A stretch of 64,000 nucleotides of DNA from Streptosporangium album (GCF_014203795.1 NZ_JACHJU010000002.1:186001-250000); one strand, 5' to 3'; positions 17,288-27,615 are shown, counted from the stretch's first letter. Numbers and translations: made by a program. The notes: generated by a model from the letters alone, not told the origin.

Positions 17288-20200
17288 CTACCGCGGGCCG
17301 GTCGCCGCGCGGAGGGTGAAGGACTTGAGAGTGGTCTGCTCGACCCGGTTACCGGCGGTGTCCCAGGCCTCGGCCTTGAGGCTGACGGTGCCGGTGGTGC
17401 GGTCGAACTCCGGGTAGGTGGCGGTGGCGGTGAAGGTGCCGTCCTTCTTCTGCTTGACCTGAACGGGGGTCCACTGCTTGCCGTCGTCGGTGCTGGCCCA
17501 CAGCTTCAGTCCGGCGATCTCCGGCATTTTCTCCAGTGAGGGCCCGTGGCTGACGTTGACGGTGAACGTGTGCTTCCTGCCCGCCGGAACGGCGTTGTCC
17601 GCGCCGAAGCTGGAGCCGAGGTCGTAGGCGACGTACACCAGGGATTCGGGCCGGCACGGGTCATTCGAGATGACGCCGCAGATGTGGCCCGGCTGCACGG
17701 TGTCCTTGGTGGGCTTCGCCGAGGTGAAGGTCCACGCGACGTCCGTCTGCGCGTCGGTCGCCGTCAGCCGGTAGGTGGCGGGCTCGGCCGGCAGCATGTA
17801 CGCCGGGAAACCGCGGACCGGTGTCAGCGGGATCTCCACACCATCCCGGGACAGCCGGTACGTGTAACGGAATATGCCGTACATGTCGTCGTGCTGCTGG
17901 AGGCCGTCGTTCTGCCTGACGGTGTGGAAGATGGGGAACAGGACGTTGCCGCGGCGGCACACGTCACACGGCGTGTTCAGCCCCACGGTCGCGGGATACG
18001 GCGCGGCGGGGTCGGGGATCCGGTAGACCTTGTCCGGGGCCGTGTAGCCGCCGGGCGTGCGCGGTCCGGCGAACATGCGCTGCCTGGTACGGATCGGCTG
18101 GTCGTACACGTCGATGACGCTGGTCGTCTCGCGGGGAGAGCCCGGCCGGCCCGCGGAGCTGAAGTTCAGGCGAAGGATCTCCGCGGAGAGCGGTCCGATG
18201 TAGTCCCGCCGGGTGTTCGGCCCGGCGGACACCCGGTGCCCGCCGTCCTCGATGGACTCCGCCCAGAGGATCTCGTCGTCCTGTTTCCAGCTGTACCGCC
18301 AGTCGCTGAAATCGGTGGTGGGGCTGGAAGCGGGGTGCTCCACGTCGACCTGGGCGAGTTGCCTGGCGGTGTAGGTGCGGTGCAGCGATCCGGGGATCCG
18401 GCCTTCCTCGTACTGCTTGAACGCGTAGGTGTACGGCGTGTCCTGAGTCCCGGTCACCCGGACCGACACCGGCTTCTCGGCGATCCGGTCGCGCAGGGCA
18501 AGGCCCTCACGGGCGGAGAGGGACACATTCGGGATGCCGATGTCCTTCTTCGGGCCGGTGAACGGCCGTTGCGTGATGTTCAGCGGCACGGGGCAGCGCG
18601 CCATCGTCTCGGACGGGAGCGAGGGGAACGCCACCAGCCCGGCGGCGCCGGCGTCGCGCACCGCCTGCAGCCGCTCGATCTGTACTCCGCACACGGGGCC
18701 GAAGATGCCCTCGGTCATGCCGGCTTCCATCAACGCCAGCTTGCCCTTGAGGTCGAGACCCGCGAGGTCCTCCGGCCGTCCCTCTCCCACGTTCACCACG
18801 GGCAGGTCCTGGATACCGGTGAACGGGGTCCAGCCCGGGAAACCGTTCTGGTCCTCGATCTCCGTGCCGTCAGGGTTCTTCATCGTCGCCCAGTGAATGG
18901 GGGAGAAGACCCGCAGGTCGAGTTTCGGTTTACCCGTGACGGCCAGGTGCACCTCGGCCTGGCCGAGGGTCTGCTGGTAGACGAACCGGAACCGGCCCTT
19001 GGTGACCCGCTCTGTCGGGGTGGCCCACACCTCGTCCCACGACAGATGTGAAAGCCCGCCGGCGAAGGTCACACCATCGGTGGTGGTCCGCTGGTACGCC
19101 TCCATGAAGGCGTTGTTCAGTCGCTCCGCGGGCCTGGGGGTGGTGAAGCGGACCTGGCCGGCCTTGCGGAGATCGAGGGTGATCGTGGTGTCCTCGGTGA
19201 CGTCCACCTCGGGGTCGCTCAGCCAGCCCCAGTTCATCCTGGAGTCGTCGTCGACCCACTGCGCCAGCTGCATGACGCTGTACGTTCCCGGAGGAACCCG
19301 GGTGGCGACGACGCCGGTGTCGACCACGTAGGCCGAGCCGGCGTTGCCGTACGGACCGGTCACGTCGATCGTGTCCATCGAGATCGGTGTGAGGGGGGCG
19401 CCGTCCCTGCCGATGGTCTTGACGGTGAGGGTCACCTTCGGTGCTTCCCGGTACAGGCCGACCGGCGTGGTGATCCTGATGCCGTCCGTCTCCGCGACGA
19501 CGGCGCCGGTGAAGGCGCCGTAGTCGAGGCCGGCCGGGTTGAGCGTGACCGTCGCGGTGGCGGTGCCGCCCGCGGGGACCGCGAGCGTCTGATCGGCCGA
19601 GAGCGCCCCCTCGACCGGCTTGCCGCCGGTGCTCAGCGTGGGCGTCAGGGTGAGGGTGACCGGCTGGTCTCCCAGGTTGGCGTAGGTGACCTGCCTGGTC
19701 ACCGGATCCTTCCCGTCGGGGCCGGCGCCGAAGTCCAGGTTCGGGGTGGTCGCGAGCACCTTCTGGCTGGTCGCCCGAGCCACGTCGACCCGGCCCGCGC
19801 CCTGCTCGTAGACGGTGAACCCGTCATCCTTGGCTGTGCTCATCAGTGCCGCCTTGTACTGCGCGGCCGTCCAGTCCGGGTGCTGCTGGGCCAGGATCGC
19901 GGCCGAGCCGGCCACATGCGGGGTCGCCATCGAGGTGCCGCTGGCGGAGGTGTAGTACTCGTCCGCGGGCGACCCCATGCTGGTCCCCGCGGATCGGGCC
20001 GCGACGATGTTGACACCCGGCGCGGCGATGTCCGGCTTGAGTGCGCCGTCCAGCCGCGGGCCGCGGCTGGAGAAGGCCGCCAGCGTGTCGGTCTTGCTGG
20101 TGGCTGCTACTGTCAGCGCCGCGTCGGCTGCGCCGGGCGTGTCGATCGTCTGCGGGGTCGGGCCGCTGTTACCGGCGGCGATCACGAACAGCGCGCCGGT

Positions 20201-21298
20201 GCTCGCGGTCAGCTCGTTGACCGCCTGGCTCATCGGGTCGCCGCCGTCGGTGACGCCCGCGCCGATGCTCATGCTGACGATCTTGGCGCCGTTGGAGGCG
20301 GCCCACTCCATGCCGTCGATGACCCAGGACGAATCCCCGTTGCCCGCGTTGTCGAGGATCTTGCCGACCAGCAGCCGGGCGCCGGGCGCGGCACCCTTGT
20401 TCCTGCCGCCGGACGCGCTGCCGGAGCCGGCGATGGTCGAGGCGACGTGCGTGCCGTGGCCGTGCCCGTCGGCCAGCTCCTGGCCGGGCACGAACGACTG
20501 CGAGGCCGCGATCCGGTCCGCCAGGTCGGGATGCTTGGTGTCCACGCCCGTGTCGAGCACGGCCACCTTCACCCCGGTGCCGTCCAGGCCGGCGGCCCAG
20601 GCCTGCGGAGCGCCGATCAGCGGCACGCTGTCCGCCAGGGTGAGGTGCACCTTCCGGTCCAGCCAGAGCTTGGCGACGCCCTTGGCCAGGGCGCGGGAGG
20701 CCAGGCCCTGCTCGGGGGCGGCCACGCCGCGCACCTCGGTCCAGAACTGCCCGGCTCCGGCCTTGTCGACGCGGAGCCCGGCGCCGCTGATGCTCGGCAG
20801 ATCCGCGGTGGCGGTCGTGGCCGGCAGCGCGTCGGCTGCCGACCGTGCGGCCCGCTGTCCCTTCGGGTACTGCACCAGCACCGGGACCTGCTTGCTCTGC
20901 GCGTCGGTGTAGCCGTTCTCGGCGAGGTACTTGACGTTGAACAGCTCCCGGTCCACCCGGCCCGACTCCACCGCGGGCAGCGCGTCGGTGGGGTAGACGT
21001 AGACGCCGCCGGGGCCGGTCTTGGTGAGGAAGCCCGGCTGGACTCCGTCGGGGCGGTTGGCGGGCTTGACGTCGATGGAGTAGGGGCCGCCGCCGTTGTC
21101 TCCGAGCGTCACGGTGTCACCGGTGATCAGCGTGATCTCGTGGGGCCCGGGGGCGACGCCGTCCAGGGCGACGGTGTCCTTCGCGGGTGGGGTCTGGGCG
21201 GTGCCGGGGTCGGCGTACGTCGCCGTGACCGGCACCATCGTCGCGATCGTGATCGCGGCGACGACGGATACGCGTAACCGTCGCTTCGAGCCTGGCAT
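17288..21298 (-). CDS. large secreted S8 family serine peptidase (subtilisin-like)
   Basis: A 1336-residue secreted subtilase. A Sec-type signal peptide (about residues 1–29, with RRLR then a hydrophobic core and ATYA) is followed by a pro-region and the S8 catalytic domain. The triad is visible: Asp in VAVLDTGVD (about 248), His in DGHGHGTHVA (about 281) and Ser in SGTSMATPHVAG (about 454). Beta-rich C-terminal domains of about 850 residues follow, including a PA-like inserted segment and a terminal Ig-like/bacterial domain. ATG 21298 is preceded by GAGGAGA. A 36-residue acidic peptide gene lies 38 bases upstream and a LAL regulator before that, suggesting one transcript. Confidence 0.92.
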   Translation of the reverse strand: MPGSKRRLRVSVVAAITIATMVPVTATYADPGTAQTPPAKDTVALDGVAPGPHEITLITGDTVTLGDNGGGPYSIDVKPANRPDGVQPGFLTKTGPGGVYVYPTDALPAVESGRVDRELFNVKYLAENGYTDAQSKQVPVLVQYPKGQRAARSAADALPATTATADLPSISGAGLRVDKAGAGQFWTEVRGVAAPEQGLASRALAKGVAKLWLDRKVHLTLADSVPLIGAPQAWAAGLDGTGVKVAVLDTGVDTKHPDLADRIAASQSFVPGQELADGHGHGTHVASTIAGSGSASGGRNKGAAPGARLLVGKILDNAGNGDSSWVIDGMEWAASNGAKIVSMSIGAGVTDGGDPMSQAVNELTASTGALFVIAAGNSGPTPQTIDTPGAADAALTVAATSKTDTLAAFSSRGPRLDGALKPDIAAPGVNIVAARSAGTSMGSPADEYYTSASGTSMATPHVAGSAAILAQQHPDWTAAQYKAALMSTAKDDGFTVYEQGAGRVDVARATSQKVLATTPNLDFGAGPDGKDPVTRQVTYANLGDQPVTLTLTPTLSTGGKPVEGALSADQTLAVPAGGTATATVTLNPAGLDYGAFTGAVVAETDGIRITTPVGLYREAPKVTLTVKTIGRDGAPLTPISMDTIDVTGPYGNAGSAYVVDTGVVATRVPPGTYSVMQLAQWVDDDSRMNWGWLSDPEVDVTEDTTITLDLRKAGQVRFTTPRPAERLNNAFMEAYQRTTTDGVTFAGGLSHLSWDEVWATPTERVTKGRFRFVYQQTLGQAEVHLAVTGKPKLDLRVFSPIHWATMKNPDGTEIEDQNGFPGWTPFTGIQDLPVVNVGEGRPEDLAGLDLKGKLALMEAGMTEGIFGPVCGVQIERLQAVRDAGAAGLVAFPSLPSETMARCPVPLNITQRPFTGPKKDIGIPNVSLSAREGLALRDRIAEKPVSVRVTGTQDTPYTYAFKQYEEGRIPGSLHRTYTARQLAQVDVEHPASSPTTDFSDWRYSWKQDDEILWAESIEDGGHRVSAGPNTRRDYIGPLSAEILRLNFSSAGRPGSPRETTSVIDVYDQPIRTRQRMFAGPRTPGGYTAPDKVYRIPDPAAPYPATVGLNTPCDVCRRGNVLFPIFHTVRQNDGLQQHDDMYGIFRYTYRLSRDGVEIPLTPVRGFPAYMLPAEPATYRLTATDAQTDVAWTFTSAKPTKDTVQPGHICGVISNDPCRPESLVYVAYDLGSSFGADNAVPAGRKHTFTVNVSHGPSLEKMPEIAGLKLWASTDDGKQWTPVQVKQKKDGTFTATATYPEFDRTTGTVSLKAEAWDTAGNRVEQTTLKSFTLRAATGPR

Positions 21299-21336
21299 GA
21301 GTCTCCTCGGGAGGGGGGTGGGGTACGGCCGGCGGT

Positions 21337-21447
21337 TCACAGCTCGACCCAGCCGTCATCGGAGTCGGGCAGCTCAGCCGGCTCGGGGACGCTCTCGTCC
21401 TCCTCATCGGGGTCCGGCTCGGCATGCTGCGGGTTGATCTCGGACAT
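21337..21447 (-). CDS. 36-residue acidic peptide upstream of the subtilisin
   Basis: A short open frame of 36 residues, MSEINPQHAEPDPDEED continuing to the C-terminus DGWVEL. Roughly a third of its residues are Asp or Glu and it contains a single Trp near the end. It has no signal peptide or membrane helix. It lies between the LuxR-type regulator and the S8 peptidase on the same strand, 38 bases before the latter. Codon third positions are G/C-rich, supporting real coding. I do not recognise it; a leader or regulatory peptide, a peptidase-associated peptide or a modified-peptide precursor are all possible. Confidence 0.5.
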   Translation of the reverse strand: MSEINPQHAEPDPDEEDESVPEPAELPDSDDGWVEL

Positions 21448-21482
21448 GCCACAAGGGTCACGGGTGAGGTGGATGCCTACCT

Positions 21483-21500
21483 ATGGGGTAAACGCCCCAT
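21483..21500. promoter_or_regulatory. inverted repeat before the peptide/peptidase genes
   Basis: ATGGGG and CCCCAT arms flank the six bases TAAACG. The site is 36 bases upstream of the acidic peptide gene, immediately after the regulator stop, so it is a candidate operator for the neighbouring LuxR-type protein or a weak attenuator. Confidence 0.35.
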
Positions 21501-21503
21501 CAA

Positions 21504-24455
21504 TTAGCCGGCCCCGTCGCGCAGGTGGTGGGCGAGCGCGGTCCGCGAGTGCAGCCCGAGCTTGCGCAGTGCCGCGCCGAGGTGCTTGTCGACGGTCTTG
21601 GCCGACAGGAACAGCTCCCGGGCGATCTCCTTGTTCGACAGCCCGGTCGCGGCCAGCCTGGCCACCTCGTCCTCGCGGGGCGACAGCGTGGAGCCGTAGC
21701 CGCGCGGGCCGCTGCGGTGCCGGGCGGGCGAGGAGACGCCCTGACGGCGGGCCAGCAGCGCGGCGCGGTCCAGGTCCCAGCGCGCTCCGAGCCGGCCGTA
21801 CTCGGTGAGGGTCTGCTGGAGTAGATCCTCGGCGCGCCGGTCGCCGAGACGGAACAGGCAGCCGGCCGCCTGCTCCCTGGCCTGGGCGGCCTCGTACGGA
21901 CAGCGGAGGCGGTCGTACGCCTCCGCGGCGGTCACGAGCTGGTCGGCGGCGGCCTGCCAACGCGCGGTCCCGGCCGTGATCAGTCCTCGGGCCTGGGCCA
22001 GCGCGGCCGGCGCGAGTGGCGCGTCCAGCCCGCGTAAGCGCTGCTCGACGCGGCTCACCAGCTCTTCGGCCTCCTCCAGCCGGTCCGCGGTGACGAGAGC
22101 CTCCACCAGGGCGGGCACGGTACGTACCGAGACAGGCCAGAGCCCCCTGGCCTCCCAGACCGCGCAGGCCGCTTCAGCCCTCTCGATCACCGCCGCGCCA
22201 CCGCCCTGTGTCGTGGCCAGCCGGATGTATGAGCTCATCGGCAGCGGCAGCAGGTCGATCGCGCCCATAGCCAGGCAGCGATCCACCACATCGTCGAGCT
22301 GGCGCCGGGCGGCGTCGAGCTCGCCGCGCGCGAGAGCCAGGCAGGCGGCGATCGCGTCGACGAGGGCGCGATAGCGCGGGCGGTCGGTGAGCCGATCCAC
22401 CAGGAAGGCCACCTCCTCCGCCAGGCCATCCCATGTGCCTCGGGAGTAAGCGAGCACCGCAAGCCCTTTGCGGCAAAATATCTCCGCCATTCGGGTGGCA
22501 TCGCAGCCCGCCGCCCCGCGCATCGCCGCGGTCAGCAGACGCTCGGCCATCTCGTGGTGTCCGGCGTAGCAGGCATCCATCCCAAGCGAGCTGTAGGCGA
22601 TCACCTCCCGGCGGTGCGCAGGGGCACCGCCGGTCTGCTCCAGCATGCGAGAGGCCAGCGTGGCCCAGCGCGGATCCCCCATCGCCGTCAGCACCATGGC
22701 GACCTTGCCGAGGATGAAGACCGTCAGGGCGGGCTCGTCGATCGCGGGCAGTTGTTCCAGGGCCCGCTCCAACCAGGCCACGTGTTCGGCCAGGGGTACG
22801 TTCGGCGTCGTAGGCAGACCCAACCCCACCATCGCGTGCACGGCGAGAGCGGGCTGGCCGTCCAGGTACTCCACCGCTTCGGCGAAGACCTGCCATTGTC
22901 GTTCTGGTTCGTCCGCCGCCCTCTCGAGGTTCACGGCGAGCAGGAAGAGCAGTTCCCCCCGCACCGCCCGGGGCAGCTCGCGTCCCAGTGCGTCGCTGAG
23001 CAGGCCGACGACGTTCACTTCCTGCCGGGCGTCGGTGGAGGCCCACCCCAGTTTCACCGCGAGCCGGCTCCGTCGTCCGTCCTCCAGCGGGGCGTGGCGC
23101 AGGACCGCCTCCAGTAGGCGCACGGCCTCGGAGTCGTCGCCGAGCGCGATCGCCCGGTCGGCGGCCTTCTCCGCCGCCTCCACCCAGTCCTGGACCAGGC
23201 CGGCGTGGCGGAGGTGGTGGGCCACCTGCCCCAGCGGTACCGGGTTCAGTTCCCGGACGGCCGAGGCGGCGCGGCTGTGCAGGTCCTGCCGCCGCGACAG
23301 CGGGATGCTGTCATAGACGGCCTGTACGGCCAGCAGATGCCGGAACCCGACCTTGCCCGACTGCTCAAGGAGCAGGCCGCGTTCCAGCGCCTCGTCCAGA
23401 CCGTCGAGCGCCTCCTGTCGCGACACCCGGCAGGTGGCGACCAGCGCGGGCACCGGGACCAGCACTTCGAGCACGGCGGCGGCCTCGACCGCGGCCCGGG
23501 CGGCGGCTGTCAGGTGGCTTACCCGCTCCAGGACCGAGTCCCGCACCCCGATGGGCACGTCCAGCTCGTCGATGGTCTTGCGCGCCCACCCGCTGCCCCG
23601 TCGTACCAGCGTGCCCCGCGCCCGCAGGAGGGCGAGCAGCTCCTGGATGGCGAACGGCAGCCCCGAGGCGCGATCGCACAGGTAGGAGGCGAAATCCTCG
23701 GAGACCCGTTCCGCGCCAAGGGCCGACGCCGCCAGCTCGCTGGTCGCCGCCGTGCCGAACGGTGGAAGCGCAACCTGGACGCGGGCGACGGAGGCGGGCA
23801 GCCGGGCGGTCAGCGCCCTGACGCCGGGGCCGACCTCCTCGCCGCGGAAGGTGAACATCACGCAGAGCCCGGCGGGCGGGTCGGACAGCAGGTAGCCGAG
23901 GAACTCGACGGTCTGCTCGTCGGCCCAGTGCATGTCCTCCAGTATCAGCACCACCGGACCGAGAGAGCCGATTAGCTCGGCCAACCCGCGGAAGACCCGG
24001 TGCCGCTCGCCGACCCGGTCGCCCAGCGACTCGGGCATCGCGGGGAGCAGGTGGGCGAGTTCGGGCAGCAGCGGGCGCAGCGCCCCCGTCACCGGTGACA
24101 AGCCGGCGGCGGTCAGGTGCTCGCCGCCCCCGCGAAGCGCCTCGACGACGGGCCCGAGGGGGAACGGTTCGCGGATGTGCACGCAGCCGCCGGTCAGCAC
24201 GGGCCGGTCGGCGAGCTCCGGCCTGGAGGCCAACTCGGCCACCAGGCGGGTTTTGCCTATCCCCGCCTCGCCCTCGATCACGACCACGGCCGGTGGACGG
24301 GCCAGGGCCGGCAACAGCCGCTGGAGTTCCTCGTCCCTGCCCACCAGGGTCGGTGAGACGATCTGTCCGGTGGTCTCAACGTTTCGGGGGTCCACGTCAC
24401 CGACCTCGTGCTCGCGACGGCCGCTCACCCGACCACCGGCCGACTCATGATCCAA
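21504..24455 (-). CDS. LAL-type LuxR family transcriptional regulator
   Basis: A 983-residue large ATP-binding LuxR regulator. An N-terminal AAA-type ATPase has Walker A GEAGIGKT and Walker [15 protein letters not shown] long middle of helical TPR-like repeats is followed by the C-terminal LuxR helix-turn-helix: [20 protein letters not shown], then [11 protein letters not shown]. Such proteins are activators that respond to a ligand or partner through the ATPase. The start is uncertain: TTG 24455 is given, and GTG codons about 27–54 bases downstream are alternatives, all well before the ATPase. Position suggests that it controls the acidic peptide and S8 peptidase genes. Confidence 0.88.
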   Translation of the reverse strand: MDHESAGGRVSGRREHEVGDVDPRNVETTGQIVSPTLVGRDEELQRLLPALARPPAVVVIEGEAGIGKTRLVAELASRPELADRPVLTGGCVHIREPFPLGPVVEALRGGGEHLTAAGLSPVTGALRPLLPELAHLLPAMPESLGDRVGERHRVFRGLAELIGSLGPVVLILEDMHWADEQTVEFLGYLLSDPPAGLCVMFTFRGEEVGPGVRALTARLPASVARVQVALPPFGTAATSELAASALGAERVSEDFASYLCDRASGLPFAIQELLALLRARGTLVRRGSGWARKTIDELDVPIGVRDSVLERVSHLTAAARAAVEAAAVLEVLVPVPALVATCRVSRQEALDGLDEALERGLLLEQSGKVGFRHLLAVQAVYDSIPLSRRQDLHSRAASAVRELNPVPLGQVAHHLRHAGLVQDWVEAAEKAADRAIALGDDSEAVRLLEAVLRHAPLEDGRRSRLAVKLGWASTDARQEVNVVGLLSDALGRELPRAVRGELLFLLAVNLERAADEPERQWQVFAEAVEYLDGQPALAVHAMVGLGLPTTPNVPLAEHVAWLERALEQLPAIDEPALTVFILGKVAMVLTAMGDPRWATLASRMLEQTGGAPAHRREVIAYSSLGMDACYAGHHEMAERLLTAAMRGAAGCDATRMAEIFCRKGLAVLAYSRGTWDGLAEEVAFLVDRLTDRPRYRALVDAIAACLALARGELDAARRQLDDVVDRCLAMGAIDLLPLPMSSYIRLATTQGGGAAVIERAEAACAVWEARGLWPVSVRTVPALVEALVTADRLEEAEELVSRVEQRLRGLDAPLAPAALAQARGLITAGTARWQAAADQLVTAAEAYDRLRCPYEAAQAREQAAGCLFRLGDRRAEDLLQQTLTEYGRLGARWDLDRAALLARRQGVSSPARHRSGPRGYGSTLSPREDEVARLAATGLSNKEIARELFLSAKTVDKHLGAALRKLGLHSRTALAHHLRDGAG

Positions 24456-24626
24456 GGCAGTTTAGGCATCGACCGGATCTCTTGTTACGGCCGGGTCGGA
24501 CTAGCCATGTCTCGCCACGGAGTCACGACCGTCGCGAGCTTGCCCACGGCCGGCCGCGGGCTGCGTCAGGGGCTCGGGGTGGGCAGTCCAGCGCCTGGAC
24601 CCGATCCCGCCGGCGCCGTCCGGCGG

Positions 24627-25559
24627 TCAGTTACGCCTGGGAACCGGCACCCGCATCAGGTCCCTGGCCGGCACCACCTCGCCGTCGAAGCTGCGACGGA
24701 CCTCCTCCAGGAACGACGGCTCGTCCGCCAGGCCGTACCTCTCGGAGAAATGCGTCAGCACCAGCCGCCTCACCCCGCACTCGGCGGCGACCCGGCCGGC
24801 GTCGAACGCGGTCAGGTGACCGTACTCCTTGGCCAGCGTGGCCTCGGCGGACAGGAACGTCGACTCGATCACCAGCAGGTCCACGCCGGCGGCCAGGGCG
24901 AACGCGTTGTCGCACAGCCGGGTGTCCATGATGAAGGCCGCGCTCTGGCCGGGGCGGGGCTCGCTGCACTCCTCCAGCCGGACCGTCGTGCCGTCGGGGG
25001 CGGTCACCGTGCCGGTGCGCTGCAGCTCGCCGACCGACGGGCCCCGGACGCCCCGCCCGGCGAGGAGGGAGGGGACCATCCGGCGGCCGTCCGGCTCGTC
25101 GAGGCGGTAGCCGTAGGACTCGACGGGGTGGGAGAGCGGGCGGGCGGTGAGGGCCACCGGGCCCGCGCCGAAGGTCACGGCCGGCCCGGAGACGGGGCGC
25201 TCGACGATCACCGAGGTGTCGGTGAAGGCGCTGGCGTGGCGCAGGCGGCGCCAGTAGGTCTCGCCGGTGGCGGGGTATGCCGCCTGGACCCCGTGGGTGA
25301 CGCCGTCCCTGGCGATGCGCTGGACGATTCCGGGAACCCCCAGGCAGTGGTCGCCGTGGAAGTGGGTGACGCAGATCCAGGTGATGTCGTGGGAGCCCAC
25401 ACCCGCCTGGATCATCTGGCGCTGGGTGCCCTCACCGGGGTCGAACAGGAAGCCCTGTCCGTCCCACCGCAGGAGGTATCCGTTGTGGTTACGGTGGCGG
25501 GTGGGCACCGCGCTTGAGGTGCCGAGGACGATGAGTTCGCGAAGGGACACAGTCGACAT
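24627..25559 (-). CDS. rnz: ribonuclease Z (tRNA 3'-endonuclease)
   Basis: A 310-residue metallo-beta-lactamase-fold nuclease that trims tRNA 3' ends. Motifs are [13 protein letters not shown] at the N-terminus, the zinc motif THFHGDH, MDTR with the metal Asp, ESTF, and HFSERYG near the C-terminus, which is the RNase Z HST-type signature. The length matches the short bacterial form. ATG 25559 is used; GTG 25550 is possible. The start codon overlaps the first possible start of the divergent alkyltransferase gene. Confidence 0.92.
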   Translation of the reverse strand: MSTVSLRELIVLGTSSAVPTRHRNHNGYLLRWDGQGFLFDPGEGTQRQMIQAGVGSHDITWICVTHFHGDHCLGVPGIVQRIARDGVTHGVQAAYPATGETYWRRLRHASAFTDTSVIVERPVSGPAVTFGAGPVALTARPLSHPVESYGYRLDEPDGRRMVPSLLAGRGVRGPSVGELQRTGTVTAPDGTTVRLEECSEPRPGQSAAFIMDTRLCDNAFALAAGVDLLVIESTFLSAEATLAKEYGHLTAFDAGRVAAECGVRRLVLTHFSERYGLADEPSFLEEVRRSFDGEVVPARDLMRVPVPRRN

Positions 25560-25569
25560 GGTAGGAACC

Positions 25570-26088
25570 GTGGCGTTCGGGAGTGTCCCGACACCGCTGG
25601 GTGAGATGACGGTCGCCGTCACGGAGGACGGCGTGGCGGGCGTCGGCTGGAGCAGCCGGCAGGAGGGGCTCAGGGTCCGTGTGCTGGAGGGGCTCAAACT
25701 GGTCGAGGTGGACGAGCCCGGCCGGACGGCGGCGGCGCTCGGCGAGCTCGCCGACTACTACGCGGGCAGGCTGCGGGCCTTCGGCGTTCCGGTGGACTGG
25801 AGGCTGACCTCTCCAGCGCAGCGCAGGGTGCTCGGCACGCTGTACGAGACGGTGAAGTACGGCCAGGCCGTGACCTACGGTGAGCTGGCGGCGCGGAGCG
25901 GGACGGGTGTTCCCGCGCGGGCGATCGGATCGATCATGGGGGCGAATCCCCTCCCCATCATCGTCCCCTGCCACCGGGTGGTCGCCGGGAACGGGCTGGG
26001 TGGGTTCAGCGGGGGAGACGGCGTGGAGTCCAAGCGGTGGCTGCTGACCATGGAGGGATACTTGCAGCCGACCCTGGACTGGGACTGA
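25570..26088 (+). CDS. ogt: methylated-DNA–[protein]-cysteine S-methyltransferase
   Basis: A 172-residue suicide repair protein that removes O6-alkyl groups from guanine. The active site is PCHRV (Cys134), preceded by the helix-turn-helix of the DNA-binding domain ([10 protein letters not shown], then [12 protein letters not shown]) and followed by [11 protein letters not shown] 25570 is chosen because AGGA sits 5–8 bases upstream and the start gives the usual Phe-x-x-x-xTPLG N-terminus; ATG 25558 would overlap the rnz start codon. The symbol follows the short single-domain class. Confidence 0.93.
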   Translation: MAFGSVPTPLGEMTVAVTEDGVAGVGWSSRQEGLRVRVLEGLKLVEVDEPGRTAAALGELADYYAGRLRAFGVPVDWRLTSPAQRRVLGTLYETVKYGQAVTYGELAARSGTGVPARAIGSIMGANPLPIIVPCHRVVAGNGLGGFSGGDGVESKRWLLTMEGYLQPTLDWD

Positions 26089-26103
26089 GCGCGCAGACAC
26101 GGA

Positions 26104-26131
26104 GACCGCCCGGGGACAGACCCGGGCGGTC
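26104..26131. terminator. 11-bp perfect hairpin between convergent genes
   Basis: GACCGCCCGGG pairs with CCCGGGCGGTC across the loop GACAGA. It lies between the ends of the alkyltransferase gene (plus) and the antitoxin-like gene (minus), fitting a shared terminator. Confidence 0.75.
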
Positions 26132-26151
26132 CGCGAGAGAGTCGCGTCGGT

Positions 26152-26445
26152 CTAGCCGGGGTAGGGAGGCGTGCCGGTCTCGCCGGTGCCTTCCGGCGGG
26201 GTCGTCTCACCGGGGACCTGAGACGCGGTGGTCTCGTCAGGCTCCTGGTACGTATCGGTCTGGCCGTCTATCGTGTCCGCCTGCTTCCTGGCCATGTCGG
26301 CGGCGCTGTCGATCTGCTGGTCGTACTTGCCGCCTGTCTTCTCCTTGGCCATCTGTGCTGCCTTGTCGATGCCCTGGTTGGCGAGCTCCTCAACCTTGGT
26401 GCTGTGCTCGCCGAGCATGCTCTTGACCTTGTCGAAGATCGACAT
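26152..26445 (-). CDS. MT0933 (Rv0909)-type antitoxin-like protein
   Basis: A 97-residue protein. The first 60 residues match the actinobacterial MT0933-antitoxin pattern: MSIFDKVKSMLGEHSTKVEE, GIDKAAQMAKEKTGGKYDQQ, then repeated helical Asp/Ala segments. The last 35 are Thr/Pro/Glu-rich and probably disordered. In Mycobacterium the family member pairs with an SRPBCC toxin, but no toxin gene adjoins this one, so an orphan or other role is likely. Confidence 0.75.
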   Translation of the reverse strand: MSIFDKVKSMLGEHSTKVEELANQGIDKAAQMAKEKTGGKYDQQIDSAADMARKQADTIDGQTDTYQEPDETTASQVPGETTPPEGTGETGTPPYPG

Positions 26446-26662
26446 AGGTGAGTCCCCCGATCAACGTCATGCATTCCGTATGGGCTAGAAGAACCATCTC
26501 CGTCCTTCTTAAAGTCGCGTGTCCGCTTTATGGTCGATGGAAACAAAAATCCGCGCCAAAAGAAGGTCTCGCCACGGTGTTCTCCGCAGGCTCCGGCGGC
26601 GGCCCGTCCGGTGCGGGACCGTCGTTTCCCATGCACCGCCGAGTAGTTGACACACTTGTTCC

Positions 26663-27568
26663 GTGCGTCAGCTACCAGTCATCGCCGTCGTCGGGCCCAC
26701 GGCGGCCGGAAAGTCCGATCTCGCGGTGGATCTCGCCCTCCGGCTGGGAGGCGAGATCGTCAACACCGACTCCATGCAGCTCTACCGGGGGATGGACATC
26801 GGAACGGCGAAGCTGCCGATGGCCGAGCGCCGCGGGGTCCCCCACCACCTGCTCGACATCTGGGACGTGACCAGGACCGCGAGCGTGGCCGAATACCAGG
26901 CGCTGGTCCGGCCGCTGATCGACGACCTGCGGGCCAGGGACGTCGTGCCGATCCTGGTGGGCGGCTCCGGGCTCTACGTGCGCGCCGCTCTCGACGACCT
27001 GGAGTTTCCCGGCACCGACCCGGAGATCCGTGCCCGGCTGGAGGCGGAACTCGAGCGTACGGGCCCGGCAACGCTGTACGAACGTCTCCGCGAGTGCGAC
27101 CCCAGGGCCGCCGAGTCGATCCTGCCCGGCAACGGCCGCAGGATCGTCCGGGCGCTGGAGGTCGTCGAGTTCTCCGGGCGGCCCTTCTCGGCGACGATGC
27201 CCTCCTACGACGCGGTCTACGACAGCGTGCAGATCGGGGTGGAGGTGCCGAGAGAGGTGCTGGACGGGCGGGTCGCCTCACGAGTGGAACGCATGTGGGA
27301 GGCCGGACTGGTGGACGAGGTCAGGGAGCTCGCCACCAGAGGACTCGCCGGAGGCCGTACGGCCAGCCGGGCGCTCGGCTACGCCCAGGTGCTGAGGTTC
27401 CTCGACGGCGAGTGGACCGAACGGCAGGCGATGGAGGAGACGGTCCGCGCGACGCGCCGGTTCGTCCGCCGTCAGGAGTCGTGGTTCCGCCGCGACCCCC
27501 GGGTGGTCTGGCTCCCCCAGACGGCTCCGGACCTCCTCGACCAGGCGCTCGCGAGCGTACGCCGTTGA
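26663..27568 (+). CDS. miaA: tRNA dimethylallyltransferase MiaA
   Basis: A 301-residue enzyme that isopentenylates A37 of tRNAs reading UNN codons, the step before MiaB. It has the P-loop GPTAAGKS (residues 11–18), NTDSMQLYRGMDIGTAK (substrate Asp and tRNA contacts), GGSGLYVRA and RRFVRRQESWFRRD near the C-terminus. The start is GTG 26663. It is followed after 47 bases by dapF. Confidence 0.96.
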   Translation: MRQLPVIAVVGPTAAGKSDLAVDLALRLGGEIVNTDSMQLYRGMDIGTAKLPMAERRGVPHHLLDIWDVTRTASVAEYQALVRPLIDDLRARDVVPILVGGSGLYVRAALDDLEFPGTDPEIRARLEAELERTGPATLYERLRECDPRAAESILPGNGRRIVRALEVVEFSGRPFSATMPSYDAVYDSVQIGVEVPREVLDGRVASRVERMWEAGLVDEVRELATRGLAGGRTASRALGYAQVLRFLDGEWTERQAMEETVRATRRFVRRQESWFRRDPRVVWLPQTAPDLLDQALASVRR

Positions 27569-27615
27569 TCAGGACGCGGGGAGAGGCGTCCGGCCGGCGC
27601 GGCTAGAGTCGGGAT

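Noticed and set aside
26645-26650. TTGACA just before miaA
   Set aside because: It is only 13 bases before the start codon, with no room for a -10 and leader.
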